From contig JAGVRJ010000012.1 in NCBI GenBank assembly GCA_019059635.1, forward strand, positions 310,001 through 374,000: a stretch of DNA of 64,000 nt, in the 5' to 3' direction. A program made the position numbers and the translations under genes. Below are positions 8,950 through 18,633 of this stretch, one piece after another. This stretch comes from Proales similis. Lineage: Eukaryota > Rotifera > Eurotatoria > Ploima > Proalidae. Every line of letters starts with the position of its first letter. The stretch's first letter is position 1. A model generated the notes under the pieces. It saw only the letters and a list, made by a program, of their open reading frames with translations, ran no database searches and was not told the DNA's origin.

Positions 8950-11059
8950 CGTTCGCCTGCTCGCCTGTCGTTGTCTTCTATTGGCCTGTAAACTCGGCAA
9001 TAAACTCAAACAACAAATCCAACTGAATCCAACATGACCGACTTGTGCGAATGCTCTCAACTGGTCCCAACTGGGTCACGTCACTTTGGCTCAAGATGCG
9101 ATTTGGCACCTTTTTGTGTCAACCAGACTTTTCCTTTTAACCGTTTCACGCGTCAATGCATTAGCGCTGGAAATTTTTCATTTTGCCTGGTGACGATCGT
9201 GGTATGATTGAAAAAAAAAAAAAGTCAATTGTGTTACTGCGCAATGCCACTGGGGTTGCGTCAGCTCAGGCAAGCGATAAAGATTGTGGCGCCGAAGATA
9301 AGTTGCAAGCGAACGAGAGAGATAAAGGAAGCGAGAAATATTGAACAAGAGCATTCGCATAATTGCCAATGACTAGCAGGCGAATCAATAAAGCCGAGAT
9401 AAATAGCGAGAAGAAAAAGGGGATGACTTTGGAGGGAAGGGGGGGAGGGAGAAAAAGAGAATGGGACCACAATAGGGTGGATTAGCAGCCACTCGACCGC
9501 TCGTCTTTTGATCGAACGAGCGCTTGCTTTCATATTCGAGAGATTCAATTTATTCACTTTGGTGTCGATGGAAAGAAATGCCTCGACTAGCTTGGCCAGG
9601 GCCAGTGCGATCTAGAGAATCAAGTCGGCTTGTGAGAATAAAATAACAAGCGACGAGCAGATCATATCAACCTCGTTCAGACTCGACTCGTTCAAAGGCA
9701 GAGGGCGAACAACAGGCATGAAGCGATGCAAATTGAACATCCTTGGCCACATTTTCGACCGAATAGAGTGCATGGCCACCTGACCAGAACTTGTGTGACT
9801 CTAGCCGTGGCCCCTCCTCCCCGTCCCTGTGGCGCGAGTCAACTTAGAAGCTGCAATCCTGACTCGTCGAGCAAGCATTGTGTGGCAGATCAAGCGGTCT
9901 AGATGGAAATTTGACTTATTAATGCGCACGCTAGTACGTCGGGCACGCACCAAGTCCCGATACGAACCAGTGAGACTCGTTTATGCGTAAACGCAATCGA
10001 TCGATCGATGCCATCGCACTGATGGATGCTTCTGCCGCTTTTTTTGCTGCCGCTTGTGCTACTGCTCGGGCTGCTAGTGCTACTACTGCTGCTGCTGCTG
10101 CTTGAACGAGCAATCGATGCCACTGAATTCTTATGCAAGCTGAATTGTAATAATGAATGAATGCAAATAGGGCCGAATTTACATAAGCATTCGCGCTGGC
10201 ACTAGGTGCGAATAATGAAGGCGCGCTGGCACCTCGCATGCGAGCCAGAGCGATTAGCATTTTTTATGAATGGCACAGCGTCGGCCGCGCATGTAATCCG
10301 CCAGCCTCGCAGCCTGATTATGATCATCAGCATTCAAATTTCAAATATTTTGCCTCATTCGTTAATAAACATAATATCTCTCGCTCTTCTCTCGGCATCG
10401 GCAGCCGCCTTGCTGGTGATGGTAGTTGTGGCGGTGGTGGCGGCGGCGGCAGTAGCAGCAGCCCCATCTATTGCTTCGCGCTCCAACTTGCGGCGCACAA
10501 CATTCGCATTTTCACTACATCATATTGCACTCTTGGTGCCGCCTCTATGCCAAGTTGCTGCTGCTGCTGCTTTTTCGCCACAAATTCAGGTTCAGTGGTG
10601 CTCGCTTATTTTGGACACGATGATCTTGTCGAGTTGGCGAGAGAACTTTTTTTTTTTTGCGCTAATGCGCCCATTTCTTGTTCAGATTTCCTATGCGCTA
10701 GTCGGTTTGTCGTAAAATTTTGTTTTCGTTGCTTTTAGACCAGCCTTGGCTTGAAATGAGACCCAGCTAAACTCAATTATAACTGATGCTCTAGTCGGCT
10801 GGCTGCTCACCAATCCATCTACTCTGATCTTGCTCTCTCCCAGCGATACACTCTCTCTGTCTCTTTCTCTGTGTCAAAAGTCAATCATCGTGATCATCTA
10901 TTTCTTGCAAACACGCTCGCTCATTCAAACAGAGTCCTAGTCAGTCAGCGTATCCGCAGAATTGAGTGCATCTAGACGGCAAGCTAAGAACGAAGAAAAA
11001 GCAAAACGAGAACAAAACAACAACAGCAACAACAAAGATTGAGACACAATGGAATAGTC
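8950..11059. other. 2.1 kb gene-free, low-complexity region and DGK promoter
   Basis: It contains a poly-A tract near 9210 and purine-rich DNA at 9300-9470. CAG/CTG trinucleotide runs lie around 10040-10105, GGC/GCA triplet repeats around 10425-10465, and a poly-T run near 10647. Long open frames over the triplet repeats have biased composition and no family resemblance, so I do not call genes. The last 150 bp, AC- and A-rich, is probably the 5' UTR of the diacylglycerol kinase gene. Confidence 0.5.
11049..11057 (+). promoter_or_regulatory. Minimal upstream ORF (ATG GAA TAG)
   Basis: A start codon followed by one sense codon and a stop lies two bases before the main ATG at 11060. Scanning ribosomes would meet it first. 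It could dampen or gate translation of the kinase, if the transcript begins upstream of it. Confidence 0.4.
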
Positions 11060-14000
11060 ATGAGTAACGAGCGAGAACATAGCGCAAGCCGAAAGCCATC
11101 GGCCGAGTCCAACATTCGAACAATAGTCACAGACGAAGGCGGCGAAGTGAGACTAGAGGCTCGCTCTTGTGCATCCAGTCAGTCGGCGTCGCCGCAGTGC
11201 TCGCCGAACCCGAGCAAGCAGATCAGCTCGCTGAGTAAAAGCGGGGGCTACTCCGCTGGCCTCGGGCAAAATCTGCTCACCGTGCCCGCGGGCATGTCAG
11301 CCAACTCGCGTCAAACAAGCAACAGCAGCTCCTCTTTGCTCACCGTCTCCAATCTGAGCAGCGGCAGCAACAGTGCAAGCAACAGCTACCACAATTTGCC
11401 AAACAGCGCGAGCAACTCAAATCTACATGTGCCCGGCTGTGGATACGAGCCGCTCGGCCACGGGCACTTTTTTAGTAAAAAAACGTTTCACAAGCCGACT
11501 TATTGTCATCACTGCACTGAAATGCTCTGGGGCCTGATCGGTCAGGGATTCATTTGTGAAGGTAAGCAGCTCATCCGCTCGCCTTTGGCAAATCACTGAA
11601 ATCTAAATTGCGGCCAAAATGCTCGTTCTAGTCTGCAATTTCATTTGTCATGAAAAGTGCCAGAAATCCGTGGTGTCGGCCTGTACAAGCATTGCTCACG
11701 CTCTCGTCAAGGTAAGACGCAGCGCTTCAGGCGAATCCCAGCAAACGCTAAACGATTTCAAACAGAATCCCGTGTCCCACTGCTGGTCAGAGCCGACGCA
11801 TTTCAAGCGCAAGTTTTGCAATTTGTGCCGCAAACGACTCGAAGATAATCTTTCACTTCGCTGCGAGAGTAAGTTGCATTGCCATCGACGTTATGCCGAA
11901 CGCTCTGAAAGCACGCTCGTGTTCAGTTTGCGACTACTTTGTGCATCTCGACTGTCAATTGCTGGCTGTGAACGACTGCTGCGAGACGGCCACCTACGTA
12001 CCAAATAGGCAGCCCAATTCACTTCAACATTATCACCATTGGCGCGAGGGCAATCTTCCCACAAACTCGAAATGCACCGTTTGCAAAAAGACCTGCTGGA
12101 CGTCTGAGTGTCTGGCGGGCATGATGTGCGAATGGTGCGGAATAACGGTACGAACGATCAACAGTCGTCTCTCTGTCTCTATTGTTCATTGATTGCGTGC
12201 GTTTAGACCCATAGCTACTGTAGAAAGTATATGAAAATTGAATGCAATTTTGGACATTTGAGAGACATTGTTGTTCCGCCGTACGCCACGTCGGTGCCGC
12301 GAATCGACATGAACAAAGAAGCCATACTGGGCCTGAGCAGACGAACCAAAGGTGAGCGACGACCATCTCTGCTCTCGATCGGCCCGATCTAACCGTCAGT
12401 TCAGTGCGAAGCTATTCAGGCGAATGGCCGTCGGCCGAAATTCGCGGCGATCCGCTCTCCGATGCAACCATCACCTCGCCGGCGGCGAATATTCAATGCT
12501 TGGGACCGTCGAGCACAGGCGGCGGTCAAATCCTCTCTTCGCCGGTCAGCAACGGCTCGCAGCCCTCATCTCCACTTCCTTCGTCTTTCTCCAGCTCGTT
12601 CGGTGGCTCCAATTCGAAAAAGAAAGACAAATCGAAACAAGCAGGCACTGATCATGATGACGACGATTCAAAAGGTTTGTCGGCCCGCCCTCCTCCACTT
12701 TTCTTGTTTGCTCGTTCGCCTAATGCGTCCGACCGCTGCAGAAATCATCCGCATTTACGACGGCAACAGCTCGCTAGAGCGGCATGTGTTTCGCAATTTG
12801 TCCATTCAGAAAAGCGCCAGCTACCAGAAGCTTGTCGTAAGTGTTTTGTGTTGCGAGTCACGAGTGCAGAGATGAATTAAAACGCAACGCACAGGAATCT
12901 GCTCTGCGCACATTCCACATCAATGACGAGCGAAGTAGATACTTCTTGACCATACCAGTGTGGAGCAGCGGCTCATCAGCGGACGAGTGCCGCATCGACG
13001 AGCTTCTAGTCGACGAGCAGAACCCGATCAAGTCGATTAAGGCTGCTTATTTGTCCAATACTCAACTGTACGATGCGTCAAAGTATTCGCTTCTACTTCG
13101 GTACCGAGACGAGCCAGTCGAATGCATTCGCGTCTACCCGGACACGTTCAAGTGAGCATAATCATCAAAAATCTCTAAGCTACCTACAATACTCTAACCG
13201 ATCTCATTTATCGATTTGGTTCGCAGAGAGAGCAGCGGCTTCCAGACTCTGATGCTAAACGAGCGCACCAATGTGCTAGAGACTCTTCAGCTTGTACTTG
13301 AGCGGTTCGAAATCGACGTAAGTTGCCTTCAGTCTGCGTTAGTTGTCTGGTGCTAGTTTTGAGCTTCGCTTGCAACAGCCGTGTCAGTACGAGGACTATC
13401 AGCTAGTCGAGGTATCTATAAATCAGGAGCTGACCGAACGTGCCCTGTTGCTCGACGAATATCCGCTTCAGATCCTCAGGCAGATAAGAAGGGTAGGCGT
13501 TGAAGGATTAAATGACCTGTGTAGCTGGCCCTTAGCTCACCGCTGCAACTTTAGGATTCCCTATGCAACAATCGAATGGTCCGTTTTTACTTGAAGCAAA
13601 AGCGCGACCCGCACGGGCCGTCTGTGGCGCTGTTTGTCGGCAATCTGCCTTCCGGTCTGTCGCAGATTCAGTACGAGAAGATTCTGATGGACACACTGCG
13701 CAATCGAAGCGAGATAAGATGGAACCGATTCGATGTGATCTACTACGAGTACGGTGCGATGGTCATGCTGTACGAGGACGCGCAAAAAGCGCTCCAGGCG
13801 CACAACATATTCAAAGAGGCCTCGTATGAGAACAAGCAGCTCAGCGTGCTCCTACTGCCGACCATTCAGGTGAGCTCCTTCAGGCGCCCGCCCTTTAGCC
13901 AACAAGAACTAATCGAGTGTAATAATTGTAAAGCACGAAATGATTCCGCCAAACGTCCATCCGTTGCTTGTGTTTGTGAACGTGAAAAGCGGCGGACAGC

Positions 14001-15342
14001 AAGGCGCCGAGCTAATAACCAGCTTCCGTCACTTGCTCAATCCGCATCAGGTGTTCGACCTGCAGAACGGCGGACCACTGCCCGGCCTCTACGTATTCCG
14101 AAACATTCAGTCCTATCGCATTCTGGCGTGCGGCGGCGACGGCACAGTCGGCTGGGTACTGTCCTGTCTGGACAACGTCAGCCAAGACGCCAAATGCCAG
14201 TCGCCGCCGATGGCCATTGTGCCGCTCGGCACCGGCAACGATTTGGCCCGCGTTCTCAGATGGGGCGCCGGCTACACTGGCACCGAAGAGCCCATAAACC
14301 TGCTCAGGGATGTGATCGAGGCGGAAGAGATCACGCTCGGTAATTCACTCATTTCGCGTTTCTAGCCGGTCGGCGACAGTTTGGCTCATGATTCTATCGT
14401 TGCAGATCGCTGGACAGTTGTGTTTCATTCCGAAGAGAACAAAGAGCTCGACGACGTCAAGCGGCAAATATCAATCGCAGTCAATGTGAGTCAGGCGAAC
14501 ACCAACGAGGACAACACAATCATTTACGTGATGAACAACTACTTTGGCATTGGCATTGACGCCGACGTCTGCCTCGATTTTCACACCGCACGCGAGGAAA
14601 ATCCGAACAAATTCAACAGCAGGTAGCATTCAACTCTGCCCTTGTCTCATCAGCTCCTCTTCACTTGAAGCTCACTCTCTCACTTTGTCATTATCTGCGT
14701 CTCTAGGCTGCACAACAAAAAGTATTATCTACAGCTGGGCATCAGGAAAATGATGAATCGCGGAGTGTGCCGCGACTTTAACAAACACGTCGTGCTGGAA
14801 GTGGACGGAAGGCGCATCGACCTGCCGTCTATCGAGGGCATAATTGTGCTCAACATCCTCAGCTGGGGAAGTGGATCGAATCCGTGGGGCCCGGAGAAGG
14901 AAGATCACTTTCAAAAGCCCACTCACTACGACGGCATGCTCGAGGTGGTCGGCGTCAAGGGCGTCGTTCACATGGGCCAGATCCAGAGTGGCTTATCGGG
15001 CGCCATCCGACTCGCTCAAGGCGGCCGAATCAAGATTCGAATGAACACCGAGATTCCAGTTCAGGTCGACGGAGAGCCCTGGCTCCAAACTCCATGCACA
15101 ATAACCATTCTCAAGTCGGCACTGACCGTAAGCACCCTTCTCCTCGTCTCTCTCTCTCTCTCTGACACACAGGCTTTACTCGAACTTGAACGGGTTTTTA
15201 GGCGACCATGTTGAAAAAGAGCAAAATGAAGATAAAGCGACGCAACACAGAGCCAAGTGTAAATCAGCCCATGATCGGTCCGGTCAGCATTCAGGCAGAG
15301 AGCGATCAGGTCGATCCTGATGGCGAGTCGGAGCCGTTCTAA
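11060..15342 (+). CDS. DGKQ: Diacylglycerol kinase theta
   Basis: Fifteen exons: 11060-11561, 11632-11711, 11766-11868, 11912-12147, 12207-12351, 12405-12674, 12742-12836, 12895-13151, 13227-13317, 13379-13492, 13555-13869, 13934-14339, 14406-14622, 14707-15127 and 15202-15342. They encode about 1130 residues. The enzyme phosphorylates diacylglycerol to phosphatidic acid. A Ser/Asn-rich N-terminus precedes three C1 domains ([51 protein letters not shown]). A low-complexity Ser linker and a Ras-association domain ([17 protein letters not shown]) follow. The catalytic part has [12 protein letters not shown] and the ATP loop [15 protein letters not shown], and the accessory part has [16 protein letters not shown]. 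Three C1 domains plus an RA domain identify the theta class, related to C. elegans dgk-1. The 54 nt intron 11712-11765 is stop-free and a multiple of three. AATAAA lies at 15463. Confidence 0.93.
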
Positions 15343-16813
15343 ATCGACCTAATGATTGCTCAACTAAATATCCAAACGATCATTTCACCACCATCACCAC
15401 CTCTCAACCACAACAAGACCATTTTGATCATCATCATCATCATCATCATCATCAGATTGGCGAATAAATAATCGATGATGATCAATGCACGCCCAACTGG
15501 CGACCAAATGAGAATGAATCGACGAGGAGCAACATCTAGCCCTAAAGCAAGTCCAACGTGAGTAGAGTGTTTGGCCTCTCCTCACGCCTCCCGAGTCAGA
15601 ATGATAGATGACCGATCGAACAAAAGCCAAGAGAACGACCGCCGATGCTCAGGCTGGCTCGTCGAGCTCGTTCGGCATGCTCACAAATCGGCGTCTGCTA
15701 GAAAAGAGCTGCTCGCGTGGACAAGAGATGCCCGATCGCTTCGAACGGCTCGCCGACGCCTATTTCGTCGACAGTTCCCTAGTCGCCAATCGAATGAGAT
15801 ATTCAACTGCCAGCGTGTAGAACAGTTAAACAGCCTCTACTCTTTCAAGTCATTCAAGTTTCTTTCAAATCCACGCCCTGTTCACTTTGGTTTACTCTGT
15901 TCACTCGGCGGCCAACTCTCTTTCGTTCAGACCTGTCTCGTTCAGTGATATTATATTTCATTTGTTTCACACAATCTCTTGTTTCTCAATCACTTTCTCG
16001 TTTCTTTGTCTGTCGATTGATTGCTCTGCAGCAATTATTTATTCAAACCTCATAGGATTTAATCTGACTGCGAGTGGTGTTCACTTGAATCCATTGGCTA
16101 CAGGTGGCGCCAGTCGATCTGCACAGCCAGACGACAACAGGCAGGCAGGCAGGCGGGCCAGAGCACTGTAGGCATCGTCTTTTTGGAATCTGTCTGAGAC
16201 GAACGCTGGTGAACAACATTGTGTGCGTCTGCCAGAGTCTGGCTGTCTGTCGTCGCTGGCGTTCAAATATTTAGCAATCGAGGCTATTTTTCGAATGGCA
16301 TCGAAAGCAGCCTAAGCCTGGATGCCCTGCGACCGATCTCTCAATTTTGTTTCGTTCTCGCTTGGTCTCACTACACAAGCCAACAGCCCATATCCATTCA
16401 CAGCACTATTTAGACAGAAGTACGTTCTCCACGTTTCTCGTTGCTCCTTTTTCTTCTTCTCTTGTTCGTTTTGTTCGACTTGTTAGCTCCTTATTTCAAA
16501 GTTAATTTATTTTCTCTCTTTCTTGGTTTTTTAATTTATTTGATGACACAATCTCGTCAAGAATCTGTTTTAAATAAATGAAATTGGCAAAATAGACATG
16601 GCCTTCGACTAATTGTCGTAATGTTGTCGCAGCGCAAACGGACTCGAGGCTTGTTTGCCAAACAAACTCGCTGATCTGCGACTCGCTCCCAGCCAGCGAA
16701 TGTGGACACAAGCGGATACGTCGCAGCTCCCTGCTTGGTTGACAGTAAACATGCCAGTGAATGAGCCGGTGTTTTCTTGCTTGCATCGCTCCTGCATGCA
16801 CCAGCCGAGAGAG
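15343..16813. other. 1.5 kb intergenic region
   Basis: It begins with the DGK 3' UTR, including an ATC microsatellite at about 15428-15455. The rest is mixed sequence with short unrelated open frames, CT-rich stretches near 16440-16530 and no splice-supported coding structure. I see no gene in it. Confidence 0.45.
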
Positions 16814-16820
16814 TATAAAG
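16814..16820 (+). promoter_or_regulatory. TATA box of the ADAMTS-like gene
   Basis: TATAAAG lies 35-41 bp before the start codon at 16855, implying a 5' UTR of only about ten bases. A defined TATA box suggests regulated or tissue-restricted expression, unlike the housekeeping genes around it. Confidence 0.6.
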
Positions 16821-16854
16821 AATTGGCGAACAGCGGCCATAGTCACTCTCGACA

Positions 16855-18406
16855 ATGAACTTAACAGGTTGGTTGCAAGGCCTCGCTGGCTGATCTGTTC
16901 GACTCACGCCTGCATATTTAGCTCTTGCCGTGTTCGCTTGTCTTCATCTGGTTTGTGCCTACAACATCAGAGTGGGCGTGTTTGTCCAACACCAGCTAGC
17001 ACAGCGCTTCTACTCCTTATTCGACTCCCAGACACCGCCGTCCGAGGCCTTAAGCTCGTTTGTCATTTCGAGCTATTCGTTTGCGGTTAGAATCGGCCAA
17101 CAGACGCAATCTCACAGATCTGATTGATTTTCTCCTGAAAAAGGTGAACCAATTCTTCAGCTCGACCGGCAGTCGGCGAATCAGTTCGCATGTGACCAAC
17201 GTCCACGTCCTTACCCAGCTTGAGCAGAAGAGTTTCAGCAAACTCGACGAATTCTGCCTCTGGCAGGAGCAAGCTCGTTCAAAAGGCCAATGGAATCTCG
17301 CTCTTCTCCTTGTCGAGTAAGTGGCATGTTGCAGTTCGCATCTAAACTGGTTGACATCAAATTCCGAATCAAAAGCGACAACAGCGCGTTCGATCTTCAA
17401 GGCCTAAATGCCGAATTCTGCCAAATAGAGCGTTCATGCTTGGCAATCAAGAGCTCGCCAGTCTTCAGTCAAATTGACTTTATCACTCGACCGCGTCACT
17501 ACCAGTCGAGTTCGCTCAGATTCGTCGACCAAATCGTTTCACTTCTGTTGCCGGGCAGCAGGTGACGGCCACTCATTCTCCCCATTTCTGTTTCTCGCTC
17601 GCTCTAACCTCGCATCGCTTCAAGCCTGCTGGCTAAGCCGTTAGAAGAGAAATTTGTTGTGAGCTCGAGCAGTCCTTCGTTCCGTGCAAGTGCGGACCTC
17701 ACAGCCGAATTGGACCTGTTCGTGTCAAGGTGAATTTTCAAAGACTCTTCTCAGCGTCTGATCGACCTTCTAGCCTCAGCCTGATCGACTTGACTTCAAG
17801 GCCAATAAGCTGTGCGTCGGCCCAAAATGGAAATGCGACATTTTTAAAAGGCACTGAGCCAAAGGCGATCAATCGAAGTGACTTTTGTCAATTGTTTGAC
17901 AAAATTGCTCCGTTCAAGCGCAATGCCACCCTCGACCAGACTCAGGCGGCCGATCAGGTTGGCTTTTTTTCCCAGGCAAGGCTCGTTTTTTAAACACGCC
18001 GCCCGTTTAAAGTGCTACTTTCTCCGCGCTTGGTGCTATCATGACTTGGCCCACCCGCGCAATTCATTCATGGTCTTCCTGCCGCCGGGCACCAAATGCC
18101 TCGATGATAAAGGAGCGCAAGGGAAGGTAAGCGCACCTGCCGGCTTGTTTAGCTCAAATAACGAATTTGGCCAAGTGCCTCGGCGGTGAATGTGTCACTG
18201 ATCCAGACGAATATTCGCAGTTCATACAGACCCCAGCGAACACTGGAACGATGCAAAGCGATGCCGCCTCACAGCCAAATGCCTTGCCGGTGTGGGCTCT
18301 TGCTCTGCTCATCGCTTTGGCGATAATTTTCTGTTTGCTGCTCATCGGGCTGCTTGTCGCCGTTTCAATTTATTCGATGCAGAGAGCCAAGGCTCGAGTG
18401 AATTAG
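16855..18406 (+). CDS. ADAMTS/reprolysin-like membrane protein lacking the zinc site
   Basis: Eight exons: 16855-16867, 16922-17085, 17144-17316, 17376-17561, 17625-17729, 17774-17957, 18013-18126 and 18176-18406. They encode 389 residues. A signal peptide (LTALAVFACLHLVCA) leads directly into an M12B metalloprotease fold without a propeptide (VGVFVQHQLAQRFYSLF; SFSKLDEFCLWQEQ; WNLALLLVDDNSAFD; CQIERSC). The family then needs HExxHxxGxxH. Here ERSCLAIKSSPVFSQ jumps straight to the segment that normally follows it (RHYQSSSLRFVDQIVSLLL). No zinc motif exists in the exon or any flanking intron. A cysteine-rich part follows (FCQLFDKIAPF; LPPGTKCLDDKGAQ; GKCLGGECV), then one membrane helix (LPVWALALLIALAIIF) and a short basic tail. 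I infer a membrane-anchored pseudoprotease. Confidence 0.8.
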
Positions 18407-18633
18407 AGCTGAGTTGAAATCAGACACTTGCAGTCGCTTGCGACGCAATCGACGTCTCTATTCGCTAATTCAATAAAAATTACCGTTCGATTGCATATTC
18501 ATGTTCATCTGTTTCTCTCGCTCCCTCTCTCTTTTTCAGTCTCTCTCTGTCTCTCATCTTACGTTTATCGTTCACTATATTCTCTTGAAGAATCGAAGCG
18601 AATGATTATGTTTAGCCAACATTGCAATTGAAT

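Noticed and set aside
9899-10738. Long open frames over Ser, Ala and Gly triplet repeats
   Set aside because: Composition is repeat-driven on both strands, with no signal peptide, domain or splice support.
15428-15455. Regular ATC repeats considered as a repeat array
   Set aside because: A simple trinucleotide microsatellite without spacers, so not CRISPR-like.
15571-15948. 125-codon open frame after DGK theta
   Set aside because: Basic, low-information composition with no domain and no promoter signals; several frames are open here by chance.
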